DNA of 64,000 nucleotides from Vishniacozyma victoriae. Taxonomy: Eukaryota; Basidiomycota; Tremellomycetes; Tremellales; Bulleribasidiaceae. The stretch spans positions 248,001 through 312,000 of the forward strand of contig JADPYG010000001.1 in assembly GCA_017654735.1 (NCBI GenBank). The letters are read 5' to 3'. Shown here piece after piece: positions 37,858-48,316 of this stretch. The notes under the pieces were generated by a model that did not search any database, had not been told where the DNA came from, and worked only from the letters and a program-made list of their open reading frames with translations. The translations under genes and the position numbers were made by a program. Each line of letters starts with the position of its first letter. Position 1 is the stretch's first letter.

Positions 37858-39386
37858 ATGGCACCTACCCCTCCCCCCATCGATATCAACCTCGAGGCAT
37901 TACAGTATATCCCCAAGAGGGCGGTGGTTGATGCACTACGTATCAATCCTACTCAGCGGTATGTCCTCTCCTCTTCAGCTCCCTGTCTGCCCTGATGAAG
38001 TTGATGATCATTGAGTGATGGGATGATAGCTGATGGTAGGGTAACGTTGATTGTGGCCGCTTGTTATGTGGTGGCAATCGGGATTTGTAAGCTGTCATAA
38101 TAGTTGAGAAGATTGAGCTGATGAATGTAGTAGTACGTCCGACCTGAATTGTGATGGTGAGCTGATGGGTAGTGGTATGTTCTGACACGACGGACGATAT
38201 TGATAGCAGGTACAGTAAGTCATCCATCACGGCGGGGCTGATGAGCTAGTCCCATACCTATGTTATTTGATATATCCCTTCAAACTTCTCGTATGTCCTT
38301 CACATAGATATCGCTGATATGAAGACGGTTGGTATGCATGAACTGTAAGTTAAGTGACATTGGGATATGCTGATGAGAGATGTCATGCGTTAGCGGGGGT
38401 AAGCTTCCGGTTCCAGACCAGTGAGAGGCTTAATGATAGGTCATCACATGCGCCAAGATTGAGAATATCAGTGTGAGCATCTCTTCTTCATGTCAATTAG
38501 GTCACTGATGGATAGTTGTTCCCTAATGAAGGTGGATCAACAAGGATGAGAGGGGGTGTACCTATTGTCAGCTACCCGTTACCCCTGGAGGTCGTAGCTG
38601 ATCAGTAGATCACTTTACCGGCGGGATACTTGGGTTCAGGCCTGATAGGAGCAGCTCTAATCTCATGCGTAAGTCGCTTCCATCCTCTCCCCATCCTCCA
38701 AACCCCGTCTTCTCTTCATTATCGTTCCGCTTCCTTTGCTATCGCAAAGCTACGACCGAAACTGATACACAGGGCTTCAACACAAACGCCTCAAAAGTCG
38801 CTTCCCTAGTCCTAGGATTCTTTATGCTCCTAATCCTATACTGGGCATATAAATCCTGGACAGCCTGGTTCTCAATATTGATTACCGTGGGGATCATTGT
38901 GATTTGTTGGTTGGTCGCTTCGACTGTTGCTTTGAGGTTCTTTATCTTGTTCTTGGGAGTCATGTCTTGTTTCTATACTATCGTACGCCTTTCTTCTTCC
39001 CTTTGAGATATAGCTGACGGCTAGTGGGATATCATCGATGTGAGTCTATCTCTGATACTCGCAGAAACAGTAAGGGTAGACTTACAATAGGACACATTAC
39101 AACGGAAAGTCAACACTTCTGACGCGTCCGAATACGCAGATGTCGTAGGATGTTGCGGATCCAGATTCTGGGGAGCATTCTGGTTACTGGTTTCTTGTAT
39201 CTGTAAGTCTACCTTCTCGACGAGGACTAGGCTGATGAGTAGTCTTCGTAGTCGGTATTCTAGTGGGAATTGTGGCGTTCAGACAGGATTGGGATACCCA
39301 AGCGAGAGAAGCTGAGGGGTTTTTGGGAGGTAAGTTCCCCTGAGGAGATTGAATCGACTGACAAAACAGGAAGTCCGGGCCGATAG
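37858..39386 (+). CDS. M50B-like membrane metallopeptidase family protein, built from very small exons
   Basis: A multi-pass protein of the peptidase M50B-like family (HExxH zinc site within the membrane); substrate unknown. My exons: 37858-37958, 38040-38086, 38131-38132, 38173-38174, 38210-38214, 38250-38290, 38325-38344, 38380-38398, 38440-38472, 38516-38566, 38609-38668, 38773-38982, 39025-39039, 39091-39202, 39243-39329, 39370-39386. They total 822 nt, 273 residues plus stop, closing exactly in frame. The exons of 2, 2 and 5 nt spell, with their neighbours, AIGILWYIPYLCYLIYPFKLL, continuing into TVGMHELCHALAG with HELCH as the metal motif. Then follow the family-typical FPNEGGSTRMRGG and ITLPAGYLGSGLIGAALIS, and further helices. 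The stop codon lies within a GGCC-GATA-GGCC palindrome. Family assignment is from recalled motif order and is good; the micro-exons are inferred from splice signals plus protein continuity. Confidence 0.82.
38131..38132 (+). other. 2-nt exon (TA) of the M50B-like gene
   Basis: TA stands between introns 38087-38130 (GTAAGC...CTGATGAATGTAG) and 38133-38172 (GTACGT...CTGATGGGTAG). It completes codon TTA (Leu). Confidence 0.65.
38173..38174 (+). other. 2-nt exon (TG) of the M50B-like gene
   Basis: TG stands between introns 38133-38172 and 38175-38209 (GTATGT...GATAGCAG). With the first base of the next exon it makes TGG (Trp). Leaving out either 2-nt exon shifts the frame, and leaving out both brings a stop nine codons into the next exon. 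Confidence 0.65.
38210..38214 (+). other. 5-nt exon (GTACA) of the M50B-like gene
   Basis: GTACA lies between introns 38175-38209 and 38215-38249 (GTAAGT...CTGATGAGCTAG). It continues W-Y-I of the conserved helix. Confidence 0.68.
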
Positions 39387-39419
39387 GCCGAGGGTGAGAG
39401 AGCATGTAGAGACGATGCA

Positions 39420-40914
39420 TTAATAAGTACCTGGAATCACAACCTGCTGCACGTAATCCGCCGCTACACCCGCCCAAATGAGTCCACCGAGATAACCATT
39501 ACTGACGAATTTCCTCCAGCAATCGGCTCGATTATCGAAATCGACAGTTATGCACTGCCAAGCAAGATGGGCTGCGGCTCCTCCACAGGAGATGGCGTAG
39601 TATAATGGGCCTAGGCCTGCCAGGTGTCCAGTCAATGTGAGGGCAGAGACGAAAGTTGCCGAGAGGGTGCTGATGACTGTTCTGGAGTTATCGGGGAATC
39701 GGAGGGCCATTGATTTGACGCCTGCTAGGACATCGTCTTTTTTGTCCTGTCATTAGCTTTCCAATTTTGCTCCTCTGCTAATCTCAAGCCTGGAAGATCA
39801 CGAGGACGGAACGAGAAAGACAGACGATCGGCAGATGGAGAGAGATAGGGAGAGGGTGGCAGGAGGGGAGGGAGAAGGAGAGGAGGGAAAAGAAGAGGAA
39901 GAAGAAACCCACCTGATGAGCGTATATCAAATCATACATGATCCCCCAAGCGATACCGCCAAAGTACATGGGCGTGACGATTGACCAATCGACAATACCA
40001 GCTACTGCTGACCAGCCCAACATTGCTCCCCAATTGAAAGTGAGGGCTGTTGATTAGCTCTTTACTCCATCTGAGTTCTTCTGTTTTTCCGAACGAGAGA
40101 AAGGAAAGAGGATCAAGAGGATAGATGAGGCCGGTAGAAGGAGGAAGGACGAGAGAAAAGGAAGGACTTACAAAAGAATACTTGAGGATAATATGTGATT
40201 CTCTTCATTAATGGGTAGAGGGCTACGAAACCTAGTGACGAGGCTCCTAGTACGATTCTTTTATCAGCTCTTATCCTGCACATTCGACATCGACGTATGA
40301 TGAGGATTGAATGATGGGAGTGAGAGACTCGGGACTCACGAATACCAATTCAATTGAGTCAAAACCGCCAATCCTACTCCCAATTGCCCACCTAGGAAAC
40401 ATAAAGCCCCAAACTGAGTAACATCCCCAGCAGCCAACGGCCGTCCTTTAGTCCTCTCTACAGCTTTATCAAATTCAACATCCCACATATCATTAACAGT
40501 ACAACCCGCACCTCTCATTACTAATGCTCCAACCCCAAATAATCCCATATAGAACATAGGAACGGATGGCGGTAGGTGGTTTATGGTAGATGCCATTGTT
40601 ATTGACCATGCGCATGGCCAGTAGAGGAGTAAGGTTCCTATTGGTTTATCTATCCTTGTTAATAGTAAATATGGTTTAGCGGCGGATGCCCAGGTGGGGA
40701 GGTATTTATCGATGATGGTGGGTTGGATGGGGGAGGCGAGCTCGGTTATTACTGATGGGTGTGGTTCAGTGGGTTTGGGTGGGGTCGTGATTTGGCGAAT
40801 GGACGTCTGCCTGGTGGGTAAGGGTTGGCGAAGAGAGGGAATGAGAGATGCCGGACGAAAGGTGGAATGAATGCGTGTGCGAGAGCATGATGCTCTTGCG
40901 AAAGAGGATAGCAT
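39420..40914 (-). CDS. COQ2: 4-hydroxybenzoate polyprenyltransferase, ubiquinone biosynthesis
   Basis: Attaches the polyprenyl tail to 4-hydroxybenzoate in the mitochondrial inner membrane, the committed step of coenzyme Q synthesis. The true start is the ATG at 40912-40914; the in-frame TTG 27 nt upstream is not used. A basic mitochondrial presequence ([20 protein letters not shown]) precedes [19 protein letters not shown]. The two Asp-rich prenyl-diphosphate/Mg2+ motifs are NDMWDVEFD and DLIYAHQDKKDD. About eight hydrophobic segments are visible, and the C-terminus ends VVIPGTY. Introns lie at about 40273-40338, 40050-40170 and 39743-39914. The stop is only 33 bp from the stop of the convergent M50B-like gene, so the 3' UTRs must overlap. 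A 4x GTAGGT repeat sits in its 5' leader. Confidence 0.93.
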
Positions 40915-40946
40915 CGAGTATACCGCTCGACAAGATGGCAAGAGGA

Positions 40947-40970
40947 GTAGGTGTAGGTGTAGGTGTAGGT
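40947..40970 (+). repeat. Tandem hexamer (GTAGGT)x4 in the COQ2 5' leader
   Basis: Four perfect copies of GTAGGT, followed by the variant ACAGGT, 33-56 nt upstream of the COQ2 start. In the sense of COQ2 the repeat reads ACCTAC. Confidence 0.85.
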
Positions 40971-41217
40971 ACAGGTCGGAAAAAGTCGATTCGCGTCTAA
41001 TCTAATCTCGGGATCAGATCTCATAGTATCATAGTAGTATAATATGATTATCATGGCATAGCAAGGCGTAATATATCGTATAAACATTAAAGTATCTAAC
41101 TACCTAGACCAGCTGGTGTTATTCTCATCTATCTACAGTTTCCTGTATCTACATCTCCTCTCGATCACATCCCCTTCATTCTCATCCAAATGGTACTCCT
41201 CACTTCGCTCGCGTCGC

Positions 41218-44200
41218 CTAGACACGCTCCAAAAACCCGACCTCAAAGACCGACATGGTCCTCCTAGCCACTGGATATAACGAAGTACTCTCTTTCAAAA
41301 GTACCTTGAGTCGATCACATATTTCCCCCGGATAACTCAAACTTTCAACCTGCCCATCGGGTCCAAATCCAGGAACATTCTCATGACTACAATCAGTCTC
41401 CTTCTCCGTGCACAGATGGGTGACGTACGATTCTCCATCATTCAAAATCTTGTACATGATCTTACTCGTCCTTTTACTCTCTGGACCCATCACTTGCATC
41501 CCAGTGGAAGCTAAACTGGTAGTTGACGATCGCCTTGATTTGATAGATGCGATTGACCTCCTTCGAGATGAATGGGTGGGGGAGGGGTTATATGACATTA
41601 TTCGTCTATATGAAATCCGGACGGATGGGTTGAATAGCCATATAAGTAATTTGATTTGACCGGTAGATTCGTCGGCTATTGAGAATCGATAAGAAGCGTG
41701 AGCTTGGGCGAGCTCTAGCATGTCTGATACGACGAAAACGGATAGGGGGAACCGAATTGGTCTATACGTCAGTCACACTCATACATGATTGAAAGTAGAC
41801 TCACTCGATATGTTCCGAGCCATCATGATCCCCAAGTAAGGCTATTGACCATTTCGAGAACCTCATTGTCCCCGACCCAGGTTTCCCATCTTCATCCCTC
41901 TGTTTCCCAAGTACCTCACCACAAGAACAACTCACAGCTTTCCAGCCAGATTCCTATTTATCAGCACTTTATCTTTCACCGAGGCGACGGAAGAAAGGAT
42001 GATGAGGAATAAGGGGGATGTAGCAAGAAAGTAGCCTCATCTCTATTAATCTAAAAGAGACAAAGTTTGCTATCCTTGCGCTACGGGACATGTAGCCAAT
42101 ATCATTGTTAATGTAGGACCGGTGTATCAGCCATAAAGATGTCTGCTCTTTTGGCAAGACATCCCTGCCTGACTCTTTATCTCGTGAAACACCGAGCGGA
42201 ACTTGCTAGAGCTTCGGACGGTGGGCATGAGACTTGGAGCCAGGCCGCCAGTAGTGAGTGACGACGACCTTCTTGTAGTCCGAGGGGGGTGGGTGAGAGG
42301 TGGTTTCAAAAGCATAGGAACTTTTGGAAATCAAGATCGGGGAAGGAGTGATGGATCACGGAGTAAGGTAGACGAAACACTTACAGAGGTAGAATCAGTG
42401 ACGAGATTGTGCTTCTTGACGTACTCGTCCCTGAGCAGCAGGTACGATCCTCCAACAAGAACAATCCCCTCGGAAGGCCAGAATCCATCCTTAGTCTGAG
42501 CCGAGATCTGGGCAGTAAACCCAGGATCAGAATGACACATCCAAACTTCCATCATTTCCGCCCAATGTTCCGAAGGCAGATCTTTGAATCCGCACTTGGT
42601 CGGTAACTCGGCAATCTCACGATCACAGCCAGTACAGCAAATCACCCTTGGTTGTATCTTTCGCAGATCGGTAGCGCAAAGAGCTTGTGTGATCATAGTA
42701 TTGAGTGATGAGACGGGTTCCGACAGCTGAGTGGCGGCAGCAGTGAGTTTCGCTTCCAGATGGAAATGAGGTGCGGCAAGGGGGACTTTTTGACAAACCT
42801 GTACCGATACTGGGAGTCGGATCCGGACTTGTGATGTAGCGCCTTTCGAGACTAGAGTTGCTTCTTCACTCATTTCGCTGTCCGCCTCTATGGATAATTC
42901 GGGATAAGTCGACATTTTATCGCCGTGGACCATGACTTGAACCACATTCAGATTTTCCTGATGTTCGGCGATATATGATAAATTGGCGAGATCGACATCA
43001 TCATTGACTTTGATCCCGAGTCCTAATCCAGCACTTCGACGTCGGATCATGCCTTTGATCCTCTCGAAACCATTTACCCTTTTGTCGGTCTCGCCATTCG
43101 TGGAAACAGATGGGGAGCGTTCGTGCTGACTCTTTTCTTTGAAGAAATCAGTCATTGAGACTAGTTCGTCGTCGTGGCCGGAAGTGGTCACTGAGGTACG
43201 AGTACGGGGTGTGGCGGGTACTGAATCTTGATTGTTTAGTCGACCGTTTGCTGATTTCTCGACGATGGAAGTGAAAAATTCTTGGCGTCGCTGATCCAGT
43301 CGTTCGTCCAGGGTGAGAGGGTATTCTTGACTGTCGAGTTTGCCGGACTGATTGCTGTCCATGATACTAGCAAAGAAGCGCTGGCGCTGAGCGTTAGCGA
43401 TGTCTAGCGAGTGTAACGAGCGACGTACCCTAGCCTCCGCGCCGGCAGACTGGCTCGCCCCATCAGCATCCTGATTGCCTAGCCTAGTATCGGCAGACTG
43501 CTCGACTAGGTCCCTCAAGAAAAGATCGCGCTAAACGTCAGCTTGACGCTTGACATGATGGCGACTAGTGACTCACATCGCGCAAATCCCTTGCTCTGGC
43601 CAATTCAGCATCGACTTTCCCAGCAGTCGAGTCTTGATCATTTAATCTGTTACCGTCCGTGTTGTCGAGCAGGGACTGGAGGTAGCTCTCTTTCTACCAA
43701 TCAGCTAAACCTCTGACTCAAACGCACCTGTCGAGCCCTCCTCTCGCTCCAATCGGCCATATCGACTCTCTGACCATCACCCATCCTTCGCGTGCCATGC
43801 GTACGTTCAATCTGATCCCAAATCAATTCCAGCTCTCTGATCTTTTCCCTCTCTGCTCTAGCGCGCAAGTCACGGGTCATCGGTGTCTTCGAGGACGAGG
43901 CTCGCATTTCCACCCTCTGATCGTTGAGGCGTGGAGTTACTGAATGTAATCTGCCAATTGCGTCGGTCAGACCGTCGAGTTCTAGCATCATTTTCTCTTT
44001 AGGTGCTGAAGTCGAAGTGGATTGAAGGGGTAGTGATGATGTCGAGGCGTTTGGCATTTTCTGATCGATTTTGGGTGGTTGATCGTTGGCGTAGTCGGGT
44101 AAAGTGCCTTTTTCGAGGTCGAGCTCTGCCTGACCGTCGAACGAGTATCGTGGTGGAAGGGTATCATCCGCAGCGGCAGGTGGATCTGATGAGGATTGAG

Positions 44201-44808
44201 AATCTCCGTTGACGTTGCCGTTCACGGCTTCCCTCGATACTTGCGCCTCTCTCTTCTCCCTGAGCAATGCCACAACGACCCTACTCAAACTGCCAAGTCT
44301 CTCCCAAGCTAGTTCCTCCCTAACAGCATACACAGTAGGATGCAGTGACCCCTCTCCATTCTGTCGAATCGCAGGACTGGGCCGAGAGACATTCTGTAAA
44401 TCCTCCAGTCGACCCATTAAAGCTTGGAGTGAATTTCCTGAATTCCCTTCATCCGCAGGTAGAGGGCCAGCATCGGATGATTCGAGGTCGTAGGTCACTT
44501 CCAAGAGCTCGGTGAGGGCTACTGCTAGTTTTTGATCATGTGGTGAGAGATTGAGGGGTTCGTCGAATGTGGGAGAGGCTGAAAGGAGGTCTGCGAGTGT
44601 ATTGACACAAGATCGTTGTACTGCACTGATGTGCTTTTGTAGATCCTGACATTAGCAGAGTAGAGTGATGGAGACGTACAGATGATGCGTCCTGCTCTGA
44701 GTCTCCAAGCGCTGGTCGAATCTGTTCAGTCGGGAATGGAGCGGGTGGGGGAGAGAGTATCGAAACTTCTTCCTCAGGGATTATAGGTCGTGGTCGTTCG
44801 AGTTCCAT
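41218..44808 (-). CDS. UBE3D-like (HECT_2) E3 ubiquitin ligase with N-terminal tandem repeats
   Basis: The C-terminal third matches the UBE3D/HECT_2 family (E2-binding ubiquitin ligases): CCTGCDREI, LPSEHWAEMMEVWMCH, KDGFWPSEGIVLVGGSYLLL, GWKAVSCSCGEVLG and a last exon with VFEVGFLERV. The N-terminal two thirds (ATG 44806-44808) are different: Ser/Pro-rich segments, a helical block (YAVREELAWERLGSLSRVV) and then a degenerate repeat of 33-39 residues. The repeat has the pattern [KR]xx[FY][LF]xS[IL]..xSxxxRLxxQD: LELIWDQIERTHG; KESYLQSLLDN (43577-43693); RDLFLRDLVEQ (43429-43530); RQRFFASIMDS; RQEFFTSIVEK. Introns between repeats are phase 0. A 431-nt intron (41954-42384) splits the HECT_2 part, about ten times the local norm. 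Reading frame and phases indicate one continuous gene of roughly 1000 residues. Confidence 0.8.
43387..43693 (-). repeat. Coding repeats on symmetric phase-0 exons in the UBE3D-like gene
   Basis: One repeat fills exactly the 39-codon exon 43577-43693 and the next exactly the 34-codon exon 43429-43530. A third starts at the exon boundary at 43386. All three flanking introns are phase 0 and 34-45 nt, an arrangement that permits duplication of whole exons. Confidence 0.7.
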
Positions 44809-45039
44809 GCTTGGGTCAGGTGAGATTGAGACTCGTAGTAGAGACTGTGATGCAGATAGATAGTCTGCGCAGTGCTACATGTAGTATGTATATAGTGATA
44901 ATGATGGTAGACAAGACAGAAGATACATAGATTGAAGATTGAAGATTGAAGGGGATAATTAAACAACACACAGAGGACAAAGCGCGTTTCCGCGGAAGCA
45001 AATGTGGCATGCATCAACACTGACAAAACTTGTAAAGTC

Positions 45040-47779
45040 TCACGTTGCAAGTATTGTATTCGCGTCAGGAATAAAGTCGGGTTCCGCTTCGAGTTTCTTC
45101 TCAATCCCCTTCTGAATCTCATCGAACTTATCCTTGATGTCTTGGGGCTTTTGAATCTTTTCAACCTGAGACATGAGTTGATCGGTGAAGAAAGTACCAA
45201 GCGCAACCCTTTGTTGATTGCTCTTGACAGAGGCTACGACATTAGCTCATGCACTGAAGGACAACGTAGGATTTTCCCTACGGAATTTGGACGAAAGTTG
45301 CGCCTGGGTCGCCAATCGTGAGAAAGCCTCCTCATTTGTCAATTTCTTGGCGGTGCCGGGCCGCCACGATGGGTTGTATGCCCATTTCTTGAATTCCTGC
45401 CCGTCATGGGCCAGAGCCCGGGATTTATCCTCGTTAAAGAGCTTGGATAAAGTATCGACATCGGTTTTGACTCCATGCTTCTCGAGGAAACTTGGGATCT
45501 CGGACAGGATCTTCTTTGGATCCTCTTTGCCGGTGAGGTAGCTGTCCGCCACCGCGGATGCCACTGTGAATGCCGGCCCTTCTCCTACGGATGTCAGCTC
45601 AGGTGGCCTGTGTTTGAAAGATTTCTTAGTCTGACATACCAAGATTGGTGAAATGTTTCCTAAGGAGATGTTCAGTCTTTTCTGCAGTCAAAATTACACT
45701 GGCAAGTCTGCCGGCATTCGTGTTCGATACCGGCATTCCCCGGCCTTGACCCGCGGCTTCGGTCCATACACCCCGTGAGTACCCGTTCCATGATGTGACG
45801 GCAGACGAAGCGGTCTTTCCCGAGACAGATGGGTCAGTCGAAGCGACGGTCGGCGGCGGGTCGGGTATGTCACTCAAGGTTGTCGCATTGTTCCTTGACT
45901 TCAACGGCCAGGGTGTCGCCCGATATCTTGCCTGTGCCTTGCTCTTCTCTTCTAGCGCCATGGCTTTCTCCTTCTCCACCTTCCTGGCATTCTCGATACA
46001 AAATAGTTCATCAGCCTGGTATTTCGCCCACGTCGCACGATCCACCCCTTCCGCGTCTGTCACAAAGGGGTTTACTTTAAGAGTACTGGGGTCTACCGTC
46101 ATTGCTTGGCTCGGTTCTGAGGGATGTCCGGTGGTCATTGTAACCTTCTGCCCGTTGCCCATCGTGCCTTCGTGTGTTCCTGTCGTGGCGTTGGCGAATT
46201 GGACAGAATTTGGACCCGCAATAACTTTTATGCCATACTTCTCTTCCCATAGCTTTTTAACGTCTGCCTCAGTACCCCCATCAGCGATGGTCTTATCCCA
46301 CTCATCCTTCATAGCCTGCAAACGGACTTTGTCCACCATCTCGAAGTCAGGAGGCTCCACCCAATTGCCGGGATTCGACAACTCCGGCCAGAGCGGGTGT
46401 TTAGGATCGATTCTCACTATTGTGTGGTCTAGTTCGTTGTCGTAATAATCACTAGCCACGGCTGCCGTGCACGCCGTACCATCATTGTTTTTTAACCCAA
46501 GTTGCGATAGAGTGTGGGCTTTATGTATCTCCTTATGTCTTGGATCCGTGAGGGCGACGGTGATTTTCTCATCCGGAGGCTTCACCTTACCTTTCCAATC
46601 TTCCCCCCAGTCGACAGAGTTTGGGTCGCCATCGTAATTTTTTTTCATGATAGCGGCCAAACCCCCCCGAGCAGCGCTATCCACTTCTGCATCGCTGATG
46701 CCACCTTTTCCGTTGTAGGCCGAATTGGTCATGATGGCCTTCCGGAGCTTTTTCATGCAGGATATCATTCCCAATTCCGACATTGTTTGCTTCTCCGGTG
46801 GCTTTTCCTCTGATCCAGTTGCTCTCTCGGCGTCCTCTTCTTTCTTGAACTTAGCCCGCGCTTTGCCTACGAGCGTTTTCAATCCGTAGGGTTCCTTGAG
46901 CTCGGTTTGCCATCCTTCCTCCGTGCCCCCGTCGCCCATGTACGTCTCTTTGGCCAGAGCGGTCTTCGTTTCCATCGGAAAATCGTCAAATGCCGACAAT
47001 TGCTTTGGTTGTAGGTACTTGTCTGGGATCTGGACCTCCCTCTTTCGTCCATCCTCGGGCCGGGTATCGGTATCTAGTGAACTAGGCCGGGTACCGGTCT
47101 CTTGTGAAGTCGCCGGCGCCGGGGCTACAGCTATCGAGGGGGCATTGGAGGTCGAGGGTGTCTGGGAGCCGACCGGGGGTGTTTGGGAGCCGACAGAGGA
47201 GGGGGTGGTATCGACAGAGGAGGGGGTGGTACTAACTGCACTTCCTCCTCCCGTACTTGATCCTTCGCTCCTCCTCTCGGACTCGCTATCCGTATTTTGT
47301 TGATTTGGCCGAACGTCGTAGACTGGTGGAGTGTAATTGCTAAAACCTTCCCTAGCAGCCGAGAGAGTCCCGAGACCAGTATCAGTGCCTTCTTCTGAAC
47401 TTAATCCACCGTGCCCCTGCGCGAATGCACTAGCTGGAATGTCGTGTTCCGGGTGCTTGTAGCTGCTGACATCATCCCGAATATGCGACAATCGGCTGCT
47501 GACACCATCCCGGATATTCGACAATTGTCTGCGTACCCATTTGGCTGAGCCTTTGAATTTATCAGCAGAAGAGGATCCCCGTCTTTCGAGTGTTGTCGAA
47601 TAGTCTCTGCGAGATCTACCACTAGACCTACCGCAAGACCCATTCCCAGTCCTACGGCCAGACCTACCGTGAGACCTACGGTGAGGCCTACCGCTAGAGA
47701 TCCCGCCGCGTAGCGCATGGCCTTCGCCGAGTTGCTGGTCGAAGAGCCGGTCTGATCTGTTTCGACTTAACCATGACAT
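45040..47779 (-). CDS. Large orphan protein, unknown function
   Basis: I recognise no domain. The ATG at 47777-47779 opens a 2140-nt exon (45640-47779) without an intron, striking where other genes have one every 100-300 nt. An intron at 45585-45639 follows; a second near 45242-45288 (GTAGGG donor, CTAAT branch) is my best solution. The stop is at 45040-45042. The protein is about 880 residues. The N-terminus is Arg/Ser/Gly-rich with a nucleotide-level repeat (47560-47720), then LSNIRDGVSSRLSHIRDDVSS. A Ser/Thr/Pro-rich linker (TTPSSVDTTPSSV) follows. The rest is charged and helical with loosely repeated GDGGTEEGWQ / ADGGTEADVKK blocks. The C-terminus (VEKIQKPQDIKDKFDEIQKG) is coiled-coil-like. 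No signal peptide or membrane helix is seen in this frame. It could be a lineage-specific gene. Confidence 0.65.
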
Positions 47780-48316
47780 GACGTGAATCCGGCGTATCAG
47801 AGCTTGGTGGATGAGATAGTGTCAAGGTACGGGGGTGTTTTGCCGGCGAGTTGTGTGTGGTATATCGAGTGGGGTTCTGATGTCGTTGCTGTCGTCGAAG
47901 GTAATCGAGTGTTATGAAGAGGGGAGGAGACGGTAGTGAGATCTGACGGACCGAATGAGAGAGGGTCCGCTGAAAAGGGAGAGTGTTGATGAGTAGTACT
48001 AGGTGAGAGTTGTGAGGAAGTTCGTTGGTGAGTAAGTGGTGGTGATGAGGACCGTAGTCGTGATGATGATATATGGTAGTGATGGAGGCTGATCGTACGT
48101 GAAGATTGGTAGCTGTGATGGGAAATTGTGAGAGTTCACCAGAAGCTGAACAGCGCCTCATTCAAGTCCGAAACCAGACCTACTTTCACATCCTTTGATA
48201 GTCCCCTCGATGAAAGGATTCGCAGGCACCCTCACTTACCTGAGACCTGAAGAGTAGCGACATAATGCATCCAGTAATGCGTGAGTGACATAAAGTACAA
48301 CAGAAAGGGGGTTATG
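47780..48316. other. Intergenic region, orphan gene promoter / GPCR 3' end
   Basis: 537 bp; a His-rich open frame on the minus strand (47694-48161) reflects GTGGTGATGA-type low complexity and is not credible as a gene. Confidence 0.4.

Noticed and set aside
38399..38439. Alternative exon with acceptor at 38393 (GCGTTAG) in the M50B-like gene
   Set aside because: It would give HELGGHH and an early stop; the acceptor at 38379 gives HELCHALAG and keeps the frame to the end.
40915..40941. Upstream in-frame start of COQ2 at 40941
   Set aside because: The codon is TTG; the first ATG is at 40912-40914 and opens a typical mitochondrial presequence. The same reasoning removed TTG starts for RecQ, AlkB, the GPCR and the Ser-rich gene.
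42121..42165. Possible snoRNA in the long intron of the UBE3D-like gene
   Set aside because: A CTGA box-D-like word and a loose ATGATA are present, but no proper C box pair or terminal stem; the inverted repeat alone is not enough.
44003..44493. Plus-strand open frames opposite the UBE3D-like gene
   Set aside because: Shadow frames of a well-supported minus-strand exon; they contain no domains.
47401..47718. 105-codon minus-strand frame with VGLAVGL repeats (possible membrane protein)
   Set aside because: It overlaps the 717-codon frame of the orphan gene; the hydrophobic pattern follows from the underlying nucleotide repeat. Mentioned as a curiosity, not as a gene.
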